Shown: positions 49,064 to 57,963 of the stretch, piece after piece
Position numbering within the stretch: the first letter of the stretch is position 1
Layout: each line of letters begins with the position of its first letter
Source: Rhodococcus pseudokoreensis
GTDB lineage: Bacteria; Actinomycetota; Actinomycetes; Mycobacteriales; Mycobacteriaceae
Length of the DNA stretch: 64,000 bases
Direction: 5' to 3'
NCBI RefSeq assembly: GCF_017068395.1
Contig: NZ_CP070619.1
Coordinates: forward strand, 3,348,001 to 3,412,000
Notes under the pieces: generated by a model
What the model saw: only the letters and a program-made list of their open reading frames with translations
The model's database searches: none
Told to the model about the DNA's origin: nothing
Translations under genes and position numbers: made by a program

Positions 49064-50173
49064 ATGTCCACGGAACGTTTCGACACGATCGTGATCGGTG
49101 CCGGGCAGGCCGGCCTCGCCACCGGCTACCACCTCGCCGAACGCGGGCAACAGTTCGTGATTCTCGACGCCCACGACCGCGTCGGGGACGTGTGGCGGGA
49201 ACGGTTCGACTCGCTCCGGCTCTACAGTCCCGCACAGTACGACGGGCTGCCCGGCTGGGGAATCCCCGCCCCCGCGTGGTCGTGGCCGGGGAAGGACGAG
49301 GTCGCCGACTACTTCGAGGCCTACGCGGAACGGTTCGCGCTGCCGGTGCGGACCGGCGTCACCGTGGACGGGCTGACCCGTCTCGGCGACCGCTACGTCG
49401 TCACCGCCGGAACGGACCGATACGAGGCCGGCAACGTCGTCGTCGCGTCCGGCACCTGGCAGACCCCGGTCATCCCCGACCTCGCCGACCGCCTCGACCC
49501 CCGGATCCGGCAACTGCATTCCAGCGACTACCACAATCCCTCCCAACTGCAGGACGGGCCGGTGCTGGTGGTCGGCTGCAGCCACTCCGGCGCGGACATC
49601 GCCCTGGAGGCGTCGCGTTCGCACCGCACCACGATCTGCGGTCCCGTCCGCGGTGAGGTGCCGTTCGACCTCGAGGGACGCGCCGCGCACGTCGTGATCC
49701 CGATCATGTGGTTCATGGCGAATCACGTTCTGACGGAACGCACCCCCGTCGGCCGGAAGATGCGCGCCCACGTCCGCTCGGGCGGCGGCCCACTGCTGCG
49801 GGTCAAGCGGGCCGACCTGTCCGCGGCCGGTGTGGAGCACTTCCCCGCGAAGGTCACCGACGTCCGCGACGGCCGACCGGTCCTGGACGACGGCACCGCA
49901 CTCGACGTCCGCAACGTGATCTGGTGCACCGGGTTCCGCAAGGACACGACCTGGATCCAGATCCCCGTTACCGGTGCGGACGGGTGGCCCGAGCAGTCCC
50001 GTGGAGTCTCACCCGACCATCCGGGACTGTATTTCGTGGGACTGCCGTTCCTGCAGGCGTTCGCGTCGATGCTCACCGGCGGCGTGGGCCGCGACGCCGG
50101 GTACGTCGCGAAACACATTGCGCGCAGGCAGTCGCGGGCCGGTGTCAGGCCGTCAGCACCAACCCCGACGTAG
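49064..50173 (+). CDS. flavin-containing monooxygenase-like oxidoreductase
   Basis: A 369-residue FAD/NAD(P)-binding protein. The FAD motif is TIVIGAGQAGLATGYHLAER and the second nucleotide motif is VLVVGCSHSGADIALEASRS. The region DVWRERFDSLRLYSPAQYDG is typical of the flavin monooxygenase/CzcO group. It could oxygenate a small lipophilic compound. It follows the LuxR gene and its last 29 bases overlap the convergent ltp2 3' end. The short N-terminal leader with GGAAGA before the ATG supports this start. No KstR box is visible, so a steroid role is not indicated. Confidence 0.88.
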   Translation: MSTERFDTIVIGAGQAGLATGYHLAERGQQFVILDAHDRVGDVWRERFDSLRLYSPAQYDGLPGWGIPAPAWSWPGKDEVADYFEAYAERFALPVRTGVTVDGLTRLGDRYVVTAGTDRYEAGNVVVASGTWQTPVIPDLADRLDPRIRQLHSSDYHNPSQLQDGPVLVVGCSHSGADIALEASRSHRTTICGPVRGEVPFDLEGRAAHVVIPIMWFMANHVLTERTPVGRKMRAHVRSGGGPLLRVKRADLSAAGVEHFPAKVTDVRDGRPVLDDGTALDVRNVIWCTGFRKDTTWIQIPVTGADGWPEQSRGVSPDHPGLYFVGLPFLQAFASMLTGGVGRDAGYVAKHIARRQSRAGVRPSAPTPT

Positions 50174-51314
50174 GCACCCCGGTGCCCGCGGTGACGAGGA
50201 CGTTCCGCGCACCGGAGATCTGGTTGACGGATGTACCGCGGATCTGCCGCACGCCCTCGGCGATGCCGTTCATGCCGTGGATGTAGGCCTCCCCGAGCTG
50301 GCCTCCGTGGGTGTTGAGCGGCAGGCTGCCGTCGAGGTCGATGGTGCCGTCGGCGATGAAGTCCTTCGCCTCGCCGCGACCGCAGAAGCCGAGTTCTTCG
50401 AGCTGCATCAGTACGTATGGTGTGAAATGGTCGTACAGGATTGCCAGATCCATGTCCTGCGGTCCGAGTCCGGCCTGATCCCACAGCTGCCTGCCGACCA
50501 GTTCCATCTCGGGCAGTCCCGCGAGCTCGGGCCGGTAGTAGCTGGTCATGATGTACTGGTCGCTGCCGCTCCCCTGGGCCGCCGCCGCGATCACGGCCGG
50601 CTTCTGCTTCAGATCCTTCGCCCGCTCCGGCGACGTGACGACGATCGCGATGCCGCCGTCGGACTCCTGACAGCAGTCGAGCAGGTGCAGCGGTTCGGCG
50701 ATGAACCGGGAATTCTGGTGGTCCTCGAGGGTGATCGGCTTGCCGTGGAAGAAGGCGTTCGGATTGGTGGCCGCGTGCTTGCGGTCGGTGACCGCGACCC
50801 GTCCGAAGTCCTCACTCGTGGAGCCGTATTCGTGCATGTACCGCTGGGCGACCATCGCGACGAACGCCGCAGGCGTCGACAGGCCGTGCGGGTAGGAGAA
50901 CGCGTTGTCGGTGCCGGACGAGTTCACCTGCTGCACCAGCCCGGAGTTCACCTGACCGAACCGCATCCCCGACCGCTCGTTGAACGCCCGGTACGCCACC
51001 ACCACGTCGGCGACGCCGGTGGCCACGGCCATCGCGGCCTGCTGCACGGTCGCGCACGCCGCACCCCCGCCGTAGTGGATGCGGCTGAAGAACTTCAGGT
51101 CCGGGATGCCGACCGAACGGGCCACGGCTGCTTCGGTGTTGGTGTCCATCGTGAAGGACGTCAGGCCGTCGACGTCCGCGGGTGTCAGCCCGGCGTCCTC
51201 GAGCGCCGCCGTCACCGCCTCCGCCGCGAGCCGTAATTCGCTGCGGCCCGAGTCCTTCGAGAAGTCGGTGGCGCCGATCCCGGCGATGACAGCCTTGCCC
51301 GACAGCCCGCTCAT
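50145..51314 (-). CDS. ltp2: thiolase-like steroid side-chain aldolase Ltp2
   Basis: A 389-residue thiolase-superfamily protein of the SCP-2/lipid-transfer group, equivalent to Ltp2 of M. tuberculosis (386 residues). KAVIAGIGATDFSKDSGRSE opens it, SRIHYGGGAACATVQQAAMA is the centre, and LNTHGGQLGEAYIHGMNGIA is near the end. Ltp2 is a retro-aldolase: with ChsH2's DUF35 domain it splits the 17-hydroxy-propionyl-CoA side chain to androstenedione-type steroid and propionyl-CoA. It is the last gene of a run chsE1-chsE2-chsH2-chsH1-ltp2 with ATGA-type overlaps, the igr operon order. Confidence 0.93.
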   Translation of the reverse strand: MSGLSGKAVIAGIGATDFSKDSGRSELRLAAEAVTAALEDAGLTPADVDGLTSFTMDTNTEAAVARSVGIPDLKFFSRIHYGGGAACATVQQAAMAVATGVADVVVAYRAFNERSGMRFGQVNSGLVQQVNSSGTDNAFSYPHGLSTPAAFVAMVAQRYMHEYGSTSEDFGRVAVTDRKHAATNPNAFFHGKPITLEDHQNSRFIAEPLHLLDCCQESDGGIAIVVTSPERAKDLKQKPAVIAAAAQGSGSDQYIMTSYYRPELAGLPEMELVGRQLWDQAGLGPQDMDLAILYDHFTPYVLMQLEELGFCGRGEAKDFIADGTIDLDGSLPLNTHGGQLGEAYIHGMNGIAEGVRQIRGTSVNQISGARNVLVTAGTGVPTSGLVLTA

Positions 51315-51733
51315 GCACCCGCTCCGTTCGTGCGTCCGTCCAGGACGAGAGTCACCTTCGACGTGATGTGGTCGCCGAGACCGTTCTTCCCGACGACGTC
51401 GAGCGTGACGACCCCGTCGTCCACAGACGCCACCGTGCCACTCAGCGTGAGCGTGTCGTAGGCGTACCACGGAACCCCGAGGCGCAGCGCGATCGACTTG
51501 ATCACCGCGGTCGGTCCCGCCCAGTCGGTGACGAACCGCTGCACCAGACCGGTGTCGGTGAGGATGTTGACGAAGATGTCCTTCGATCCGCGTTGCTGCG
51601 CCAGGTCGCGGTCGTGGTGGACGTCCTGGAAGTCGCGCGTCGCCAGCGCGGCCGAGACGACGAACGTCGGGTCGCCGGTGACGGACAGTTCCGGAAGCGT
51701 CGTTCCCACGACGACATCGAGAGTGGACGTCAT
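51311..51733 (-). CDS. chsH1: MaoC-like steroid enoyl-CoA hydratase subunit ChsH1
   Basis: A 140-residue single hot-dog protein. The catalytic motif TRDFQDVHHDRDLAQQRGSK holds the Asp and His of MaoC hydratases. It pairs with the MaoC domain of ChsH2 to hydrate the C3 side-chain enoyl-CoA made by ChsE1-ChsE2. The M. tuberculosis protein is slightly shorter (129). The ATG at 51733 overlaps the chsH2 stop by ATGA, and its stop overlaps ltp2 in the same way. Confidence 0.92.
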   Translation of the reverse strand: MTSTLDVVVGTTLPELSVTGDPTFVVSAALATRDFQDVHHDRDLAQQRGSKDIFVNILTDTGLVQRFVTDWAGPTAVIKSIALRLGVPWYAYDTLTLSGTVASVDDGVVTLDVVGKNGLGDHITSKVTLVLDGRTNGAGA

Positions 51734-52725
51734 GACCGCTCCTTCGCTCCGCGCTGCCAGGCGTACAGGGTCCACGGCGCGCCGCCCGTCTCGTCGTCGC
51801 CCGGGAAGTCGAGGTAGATGGCCTCCACCGGCATCCCGATCGTCACGTCGGCGGGCGCGACCCCGCGCAGTTCGCCGAGCATGCGGACGCCTTCCTCCAG
51901 TTCGACCAGCGCCACCACGAACGGCAGCGAGCGTCCCGGGACCTTCGGCGCGTGGTGGACGACGTAACTGAACACCGTGCCGCGGCCCGACGCGACGACG
52001 TAATCCGTCGTCTCCGCCTTGTCCTTCCACAGCGCGGGCACCGGCGGGTGCTGCAGCGTCCCGTCCTCGCGCTGCTGGATCCGCAGTTCGTGCGCGGCCA
52101 CGCCGTCCCAGAAGAATTGGGTGTCCTGCGAGGCGCTGGGCCGCATCATCCTCGACGGGTCCAGGTCGTCGTAGGACGCACCCTGCCCGTTCCCCGACGG
52201 CCCCGGCCTATCGGTTTTCGGCATGAACTTCAGGATCCGGAACAGCATCTCGGCCACCGGTTCGCCTGCGGCGTCGCGCCACACACTGCGGGTGTTGAAG
52301 AACCAGCCCTCGCCGAGGCCCGTCTTCTTCGGGCCGACCACGTCCTCGAGGGTCGTGGTGATGGTGACCTCCTCGCCGACTTTCAGGTAGCGGTGGTAGA
52401 CCTGATCGCAGTTGGTGGCGACGACGGACGTGAACCCGGCCTCGTCGAGGATGGTCGTCATGCGCCCGAGCGGGTCGTCGGTTTGCCGAACGGCGTTCAG
52501 GCCCTGCATCGTCCACACCTGTGCCATCGCGGGCGGTGCGACGATGCCGTCGTGTCCCGCGGCCCGCGCCGCCGCCTCGTCGACGTAGATCGGATTCTTG
52601 TCGCCGATCGCCTCCACCCAGTTGCGGATCATCGGCAGGTTGATCGGGTCCCGTCCGGGCCGGGGAGCGCTCGGGCCCGCCGACCGGACCTCTTCTGCGG
52701 CAGCGAGAATCTGTTCGGAACTCAT
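51730..52725 (-). CDS. chsH2: MaoC plus DUF35 protein ChsH2
   Basis: A 331-residue two-domain protein. Residues 1-180 are a MaoC-like hot-dog domain with EAIGDKNPIYVDEAAARAAG; residues 190-331 are a DUF35/OB-fold with LQHPPVPALWKDKAETTDYV and VVHHAPKVPGRSLPFVVALV. The MaoC half pairs with ChsH1 for hydration, and the DUF35 half binds Ltp2 and is needed for the aldolase step. The zinc-ribbon cysteines seen in some DUF35 proteins are absent. The ATG at 52725 starts the conserved part. chsE2 lies 14 bp upstream. Confidence 0.92.
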   Translation of the reverse strand: MSSEQILAAAEEVRSAGPSAPRPGRDPINLPMIRNWVEAIGDKNPIYVDEAAARAAGHDGIVAPPAMAQVWTMQGLNAVRQTDDPLGRMTTILDEAGFTSVVATNCDQVYHRYLKVGEEVTITTTLEDVVGPKKTGLGEGWFFNTRSVWRDAAGEPVAEMLFRILKFMPKTDRPGPSGNGQGASYDDLDPSRMMRPSASQDTQFFWDGVAAHELRIQQREDGTLQHPPVPALWKDKAETTDYVVASGRGTVFSYVVHHAPKVPGRSLPFVVALVELEEGVRMLGELRGVAPADVTIGMPVEAIYLDFPGDDETGGAPWTLYAWQRGAKERS

Positions 52726-52739
52726 TTCGCGCGGCGCTC

Positions 52740-53891
52740 CTATCGCGGGACTCGGGGAAGTTTCAGGCCGGCTGTCGCGATCAGCTCGCGCATCACCTCG
52801 TTGACCCCGCCGCCGAACGTGATGACGAGGTTGCGCTTCACCTGCATGTCGAGCCACGTCACGAGGTCGGCGGTCGCCGGCTCGGACGGGTCACCGTAAC
52901 GTCCGACGATCTCCTCCGCGAGCCGGCCGATGCGCTGAATGCGTTCGGTGGCGAACACTTTCGTCGCGGACGCGTCGGCGACGTCGACGGCGTCCGACTC
53001 ACTGGACGCCACCTGCCAGTTGAGGAGTTCGTTGAGGCGGTACGTCGCGTGGATCTCGCCGAGCACGCGCCGCACGTCCGGTTCGCCGAGCAGGTCGTGC
53101 GCGGCCGCCCAGTTGCGGATCCGGTCGTAGAGACCCCCGACCCGGCCGGCGGGCCCGAGCATGACGCGCTCGTGGTTGAGCTGGGTGGTGATCAGGCGCC
53201 AGCCCTGATTCTCCTCGCCCACCAGCATGTTCGCGGGCACCCGAACGTCGGAGTAGTACGTGGCGTTGACGTGGTGGGCGCCGTCGCACGTGATGATCGG
53301 CGTCCAGCTGTAACCGGGGTCCTTGGTGTCCATGATCAGGATGGAGATGCCGCGGTGCCGCGAGTCGGCCGAGCCGGTGCGGACGGCGAGCCACAGGTAG
53401 TCGGCGTCGTGGCCGCCGGTGGTGAAGATCTTCTGGCCGTTGACGATGTACTCGTCCCCCACCCGGGTGGCCGTGGTCCGCAGCGCCGCCAGGTCGGTAC
53501 CCGCCTCGGGTTCGGTGTAGCCGATCGCGAAGTGCACCTCGCCCGCCAGGATGGCGGGCAGGAACTTGCGCTTCTGCTCCTCGGTGCCGTAGGTCTGCAG
53601 TGTCGGCCCGACCGTCTGCAACGTCACCGACGGCAGCGGAACATCGGCGCGCACAGCCTCGTTCACGAAGATCTGCTGCTCGATCTCCCCGAAACCGCGG
53701 CCGCCGAACTCCACCGGCCAGCCCACCCCGAGCCAGCCGTCCTTGCCCATCCGGCGGATGACCTCGCGGTAGGTGGCGCCGTGGCGTTCGGTGCGCATCA
53801 CCTCCGCCTCGGCCGGGGAGATCAGCCCGGAGAAGTAGCGCCGGAGTTCCGCTTGCAGCTCCCGCTGCTCGTCGGTCAGATCGATGAACAC
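52740..53891 (-). CDS. chsE2: steroid acyl-CoA dehydrogenase subunit ChsE2 (FadE29 type)
   Basis: A 383-residue acyl-CoA dehydrogenase. GWLGVGWPVEFGGRGFGEIE, FAIGYTEPEAGTDLAALRTT, YIVNGQKIFTTGGHDADYLW and MLGPAGRVGGLYDRIR are family motifs. With ChsE1 it forms an alpha2beta2 enzyme that dehydrogenates the C3 (C-22) side-chain acyl-CoA of steroids. The start is a GTG at 53891, inside the end of chsE1 (16-bp overlap), which implies coupled translation and 1:1 supply of the two subunits. Upstream frame extension is antisense or shadow sequence. Confidence 0.92.
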   Translation of the reverse strand: MFIDLTDEQRELQAELRRYFSGLISPAEAEVMRTERHGATYREVIRRMGKDGWLGVGWPVEFGGRGFGEIEQQIFVNEAVRADVPLPSVTLQTVGPTLQTYGTEEQKRKFLPAILAGEVHFAIGYTEPEAGTDLAALRTTATRVGDEYIVNGQKIFTTGGHDADYLWLAVRTGSADSRHRGISILIMDTKDPGYSWTPIITCDGAHHVNATYYSDVRVPANMLVGEENQGWRLITTQLNHERVMLGPAGRVGGLYDRIRNWAAAHDLLGEPDVRRVLGEIHATYRLNELLNWQVASSESDAVDVADASATKVFATERIQRIGRLAEEIVGRYGDPSEPATADLVTWLDMQVKRNLVITFGGGVNEVMRELIATAGLKLPRVPR

Positions 53892-54916
53892 CGGGCCCCC
53901 ACGAGGTCGAGTCGGTACGAGGCGCCGCCGACGAGGCGGGCCAGGTCTTTGGCGGTCGAGTAGTAGCGGTGCAGCGGGTACGTCACGTCGACGCCGATGC
54001 CGCCGTGCAGGTGGTGCAGCACCTGCATCGCGGCGGGCACCTCGGCGGCGATCCAGTAGGCCATCACGTCCAGATCGTCCTGTGCGTCCAGACCCTCGGA
54101 CACCCGCCACGACGCCGCGAGCGCCGACACGTGGAGGGTGCGGGACGTGACGTAGACGTCGGCGATCTGCTGCGAGACGGCCTGGAACGTCGCGAGCGGC
54201 TTGCCGAACTGACGCCGGGTGGCCAGGTGCTCACCCGCCAGAACCGTTGCACCGGAGAGCAGTCCGTCGGCCACCGCCCCGATCGACGCGAGCGCGATCC
54301 GGTAGAGCGTCTGCACCGCGTCGTTCCCGGCCGCGAGCAGTTCTCCCCGGGCCCGGTCGAACGTGACCGCGAATTCGGGGCTGCCCGACGCCGAGGGCGT
54401 CGGCGCGAGCGTGACGCCGTCCGCGCCCGGATCCACCAGCACCACCCCGGTGTCCGTCGGCACCAGGATCCGGTGCGCCTGCTCGACGTACGGGACCGCG
54501 AGGACGCGCCCGGTGACGGAGTGGCCGTCGCCGTCCGCGACCGCCGTCACCGACGGCCGTGCCGGGAACTGTGCCCCGGGTTCGGCGAGCGCCGCGGTGA
54601 ACGTGCGGCCGCCCGCGAGACCGGTGAGCAGCGCGTCCTGCTGCGCGTCGTCGCCCAGCGCGACGATGGGCAGCACCCCGAATCCGAGCGTCGCGAGGGC
54701 CGGCACCTGGGCCGCCTTCCGCCCGACCTCGGTGAGCAGCGCACCGACGTCGGTGACCGAGAGCCCTTCACCACCGAGACGTTCCGGCAGGGCGAGGGTC
54801 AGCAGGTCGGCGTCGGCGAAGGCGGCCCAGAGGGCGTCGCCGTCGAGGTCGCGGGCCAGCAGTCCGGCCGAGACCTGGGCCACGGCCTCTTGGGTTTCGT
54901 CTCGAGTGAAGTCCAC
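53876..54916 (-). CDS. chsE1: steroid acyl-CoA dehydrogenase subunit ChsE1 (FadE28 type)
   Basis: A 346-residue acyl-CoA dehydrogenase-like subunit, shorter than a normal homotetrameric enzyme. ALPERLGGEGLSVTDVGALL is near the N-terminus, RRQFGKPLATFQAVSQQIAD in the C-terminal helical domain, and HHLHGGIGVDVTYPLHRYYS near the end carries the FAD-contact region. It complements ChsE2 to make one FAD site per heterodimer. It is the first gene of the igr-type operon. A perfect KstR box lies 23 bp upstream of its ATG. Confidence 0.92.
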   Translation of the reverse strand: MDFTRDETQEAVAQVSAGLLARDLDGDALWAAFADADLLTLALPERLGGEGLSVTDVGALLTEVGRKAAQVPALATLGFGVLPIVALGDDAQQDALLTGLAGGRTFTAALAEPGAQFPARPSVTAVADGDGHSVTGRVLAVPYVEQAHRILVPTDTGVVLVDPGADGVTLAPTPSASGSPEFAVTFDRARGELLAAGNDAVQTLYRIALASIGAVADGLLSGATVLAGEHLATRRQFGKPLATFQAVSQQIADVYVTSRTLHVSALAASWRVSEGLDAQDDLDVMAYWIAAEVPAAMQVLHHLHGGIGVDVTYPLHRYYSTAKDLARLVGGASYRLDLVGARCSSI

Positions 54917-54938
54917 GCTGACAATCCCACTTTCGATT

Positions 54939-54952
54939 TAGAACGTGTTCTA
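54939..54952. promoter_or_regulatory. KstR box for the chsE1-ltp2 operon
   Basis: TAGAACGTGTTCTA is a perfect palindrome and matches the KstR consensus throughout. It lies 23 bp upstream of chsE1 and 48 bp downstream of the chsE3 stop, so it can serve only the chsE1 operon. The same 14 bases occur at 57199-57212. Confidence 0.92.
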
Positions 54953-54999
54953 GTTGTATCACCATCCCGGACCCCGCGGAAGGCCGAGCGCGACCCGGC

Positions 55000-57162
55000 T
55001 CAGCCGCGCGGCAGCCCGAGAATCCGCTCGGCCGCCACGGTCAGCAGGATCTGCGTCGTTCCGCCCGCGATGGACAGGCAGCGGGTGTTCAGGAACTCGC
55101 GCGCGAGCGGACCCTCCACCCAGCCGTCCGTGCCGCCGAGTTCCATCGCGAATTCCGCGACCGCCTGTCGCTGACGGACGCCCACCAGCTTGCGGACGCT
55201 CGATTCCGGTCCGGGGTCCTGGCCGTCCAGCTGCCGGAGGGTGGTGCGCAGTTCCAGTTGCGAGCCGACGAGCGCGTTGCCGATAAGCCGGCCGAGCGTG
55301 TCGTCGGTGACCGGGTCTCCGTCGCCCGCGAGTGCCAGCAGTTCCTCCATCGCCGCACCGAGCGAGGAGCCCCCGCCCATCGCGACCCGCTCGTTCGCCA
55401 GCGTGGTGCGGGCCAGCTTCCAGCCGTCGCCGAGATTCCCGACCACCAGGTCGTCCGGCACGAACACGTCCGCGAGGTACACCTCGTTGAACAGGGCGTC
55501 GCCGGTGATCTCGCGCAGCGGCGAGATGGTGATGCCGGGGCTCGTCATGTCGACGAGGAAGTAGCTGATGCCCTTGTGTTTGGGCGCCTCCCGATCGGTG
55601 CGCGCCAGGCAGATCGCCCAGTCCGCCTCCTGCGCCCTCGACGTCCACACCTTCTGGCCGTTCAGCCGCCACCCGCCGTCGACCTTCTCCGCCGACGTCC
55701 GCAGGGCCGCGAGGTCGGAGCCGGCGCCGGGTTCGCTGAACAGCTGGCACCAGATGATCTCGCCGCGCAGCGTCGGGGTGGCGAAACGCTCGATCTGCTC
55801 GGCGCTGCCGTGCTCGAGGATGGTCGGCACGGCCCACCAGCCGATCACGAGGTCGGGTCTGCCGATCCCGGCGGCCGCCAGTTCCTCCTCGATCAGGATC
55901 TGCTCCGCGGCGCGCGCACCTCGCCCGTAGGGCGCGGGCCAGTGCGGGGCCAGGTACCCCGACTCGGCGAGGGCCGCGCGTCGCTCCGATTCCGGCCGGG
56001 CCACCAACTGTGCGATGTCGGCGTGGATCCGTGCCCGCTCGTCGCCGAGGCCCGTCAGGTCGATCGACAGGTGCCTGCGGGCGCCTGCCCGGGTCAGTTC
56101 CGTGACCCGCGACCGCCAGCGGGCGGAGCCGCCGAGCTGCTGCCGCAGCGACGTCGCCCGGCGCAGGTAGAAGTGGGCGTCGTGCTCCCACGTGAAGCCG
56201 ATGCCGCCGAGCACCTGGATGCAGTCCTTGGCGGTCTCGACGGCGGCGTCGAGCGTGATCGTCGCCGCCACCGCGGCCGCGACCGGCAGCTCGCCGCCGT
56301 CCGCGTTCCACGCCTCCTCCGCCGCGACGGCCGCGTCCCACGCCGCGGCCCCGGACTGTTCGACGCGGCACAGCATCTCCGCGCACAGGTGCTTGATCGC
56401 CTGGAACGATCCGATCGGTTTGCCGAACTGCTCGCGAATCTTGGCGTATTCCACCGCCGTTCGCAGACACCAGGCCGCGATGCCGGACGCCTCCGCGGCG
56501 GCCAGGGTCGCGGCGAGGTCGGAGACCAGCCCGTCCCGCACCCCCGTGACCACGCGGTCGGCCGCCACCGCCACCCCGTCGCACCGCACCCGCGCGAGCG
56601 GCCGGCTCTTGTCGATCGTGTCGGCGACCGTGATGTCGAGACCCTCGGATTCACCGTCGACCAGGCACCACACGACCTGCTCGCCCGTGTCGGCAGGCAG
56701 CAGCACGGTCACTCCCGCGTCGCCGCCGATCGCGAAGCCGGCGTCGCCGGTGACCGTCAACCGGCCGTCGGCGCCGAGGGTTGCGTTCACCGGGGAGTTG
56801 CCGAGAGCCACCGCGCACGGCATCGCGCCGTCCGCGAGGTCCTCGGACCATCGTTTCGCGGCGGCGCCGGAGCTGCGCCCGACGACGAGAGCGGCCAGTG
56901 CGGTGGGGAGAACAGGACCCGGGACGAGTTCGGTCGCGGCCTGTTCGAGCATCGCGGCGAGATCGACGATCTCCGCCCCCGACCCACCGACCTCTTCGGG
57001 CACGGCGACCGAGAAAATTCCGAGCGAAGAGAAGGACGGCCATGACGTGTGCCACGAATCTGCTGGTCCTTGCCGTACTGTGACCAGCGGGTCCGTCGAC
57101 CGCGCCCAAGCCTGGATCGCACCCGCTGCAGCCTTCTGTTCCTCGGTGGTGGCGATAGTCAC
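55000..57162 (-). CDS. chsE3: fused double acyl-CoA dehydrogenase ChsE3 (FadE34 type)
   Basis: A 720-residue fusion of two acyl-CoA dehydrogenase units (about 1-370 and 385-720). The first contains FAVGG-like VAVPEEVGGSGAEIVDLAAM and REQFGKPIGSFQAIKHLCAE; the second contains CQLFSEPGAGSDLAALRTSA, WRLNGQKVWTSRAQEADWA and ends SIAGGTTQILLTVAAERILG. The two units replace the alpha and beta subunits of other steroid dehydrogenases. In M. tuberculosis the homologue acts on C24 and C22 steroid acyl-CoA and sits next to kstR, as here. The GTG at 57162 gives a length close to the known 711; the frame upstream overlaps kstR and is not used. Confidence 0.93.
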   Translation of the reverse strand: MTIATTEEQKAAAGAIQAWARSTDPLVTVRQGPADSWHTSWPSFSSLGIFSVAVPEEVGGSGAEIVDLAAMLEQAATELVPGPVLPTALAALVVGRSSGAAAKRWSEDLADGAMPCAVALGNSPVNATLGADGRLTVTGDAGFAIGGDAGVTVLLPADTGEQVVWCLVDGESEGLDITVADTIDKSRPLARVRCDGVAVAADRVVTGVRDGLVSDLAATLAAAEASGIAAWCLRTAVEYAKIREQFGKPIGSFQAIKHLCAEMLCRVEQSGAAAWDAAVAAEEAWNADGGELPVAAAVAATITLDAAVETAKDCIQVLGGIGFTWEHDAHFYLRRATSLRQQLGGSARWRSRVTELTRAGARRHLSIDLTGLGDERARIHADIAQLVARPESERRAALAESGYLAPHWPAPYGRGARAAEQILIEEELAAAGIGRPDLVIGWWAVPTILEHGSAEQIERFATPTLRGEIIWCQLFSEPGAGSDLAALRTSAEKVDGGWRLNGQKVWTSRAQEADWAICLARTDREAPKHKGISYFLVDMTSPGITISPLREITGDALFNEVYLADVFVPDDLVVGNLGDGWKLARTTLANERVAMGGGSSLGAAMEELLALAGDGDPVTDDTLGRLIGNALVGSQLELRTTLRQLDGQDPGPESSVRKLVGVRQRQAVAEFAMELGGTDGWVEGPLAREFLNTRCLSIAGGTTQILLTVAAERILGLPRG

Positions 57163-57198
57163 AACGGGTATCCGCCTCTCCTGAATGACACATTCGTC

Positions 57199-57212
57199 TA
57201 GAACGTGTTCTA
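57199..57212. promoter_or_regulatory. KstR box between chsE3 and kstR
   Basis: TAGAACGTGTTCTA, a perfect palindrome, is the only box in the 94-bp divergent region and lies 37 bp from chsE3 and 45 bp from kstR. It allows repression of chsE3 and negative autoregulation of kstR from one site. Confidence 0.92.
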
Positions 57213-57256
57213 ATATGACACCTGGCCATGAGTCAAGGCGCGAAGGAAAACAGGTA

Positions 57257-57895
57257 ATGACGACCAGCTCTCGATCACGGTCCACGACGGTCGCTGCGGC
57301 GACGCTGGGCGAGGACGATCTCAGTTCCAACGCGCAGAAGGAACGGCGCAAGCGGATCCTCGACGCGACCCTGGCCCTGGCGTCCAAGGGCGGATACGAA
57401 GCCGTGCAGATGCGGGCCGTCGCCGAACGCGCCGACGTCGCCGTGGGAACGCTGTACCGGTACTTCCCGTCCAAGGTGCACCTGCTGGTGTCGGCGCTCG
57501 CCCGCGAGTTCGAGCGGATCGACTCCCGCGGAAAGAACCCGCCGGGCCGGAACCCGCTCGAGCGGATGCAGCTGATCCTCAGCCAGATCACCCGGGCCAT
57601 GCAGCGCGACCCGCTGCTGACCGAGGCCATGACGCGCGCGTTCATGTTCGCCGACGCGTCCGCCGCCGCCGAGGTCGATCAGGTGGGCAAGCTGATGGAC
57701 CGGCTGTTCGCCCGCGCGATGACGGACACCGAACCCACCGAGGACCAGCTGGCCGTCGCCCGCGTCATCTCCGACGTGTGGCTGTCGAACCTGGTGGCCT
57801 GGCTCACACGCCGCTCGTCCGCGACCGATGTCGCGAATCGGCTCGAACTCACCGTCGAACTGCTGCTCGGTGACGGGAGCCGCAGACCCGAATAG
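57257..57895 (+). CDS. kstR: TetR-family repressor of steroid catabolism, KstR
   Basis: A 212-residue TetR regulator. The helix-turn-helix is MRAVAERADVAVGTLYRYFP near residues 52-71, followed by SKVHLLVSALAREFERIDSR. The C-terminal half, with AMQRDPLLTEAMTRAFMFAD and VISDVWLSNLVAWLTRRSSA, matches the KstR sequence I know from M. tuberculosis nearly position for position. KstR binds TnnAACnnGTTnnA and is released by 3-oxo-cholestenoyl-CoA type thioesters. The divergent neighbour is chsE3, the M. tuberculosis arrangement. The ATG at 57257 gives an N-terminal arm slightly longer than the mycobacterial protein. Confidence 0.95.
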   Translation: MTTSSRSRSTTVAAATLGEDDLSSNAQKERRKRILDATLALASKGGYEAVQMRAVAERADVAVGTLYRYFPSKVHLLVSALAREFERIDSRGKNPPGRNPLERMQLILSQITRAMQRDPLLTEAMTRAFMFADASAAAEVDQVGKLMDRLFARAMTDTEPTEDQLAVARVISDVWLSNLVAWLTRRSSATDVANRLELTVELLLGDGSRRPE

Positions 57896-57903
57896 GACCC
57901 GAT

Positions 57904-57918
57904 CGGGGCACAGCCCCG
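57904..57918. terminator. short GC hairpin after kstR
   Basis: CGGGGC-ACA-GCCCCG begins 8 bp after the kstR stop. The stem is short but all G-C, and there is no T-tract. It separates kstR from the trehalose-phosphatase fusion on the same strand, which appears to have its own promoter. Confidence 0.55.
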
Positions 57919-57950
57919 GCCGAGAACGCGCTCACAGCCGTCACATCCCC

Positions 57951-57956
57951 TAGATT
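57951..57956 (+). promoter_or_regulatory. -10 element for a leaderless otsB-GH15 mRNA
   Basis: TAGATT ends seven bases before the GTG start of the trehalose-phosphatase fusion. No Shine-Dalgarno sequence lies between them. Transcription from this hexamer would begin at or next to the start codon, so the mRNA is probably leaderless, which is common in actinobacteria. Confidence 0.5.
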
Positions 57957-57963
57957 TGAACGT

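Noticed and set aside
49064..50173. Flavin monooxygenase as part of the side-chain operon
   Set aside because: It is on the opposite strand, follows a LuxR gene, and no KstR box is present. Its overlap with ltp2 is only convergent ends.
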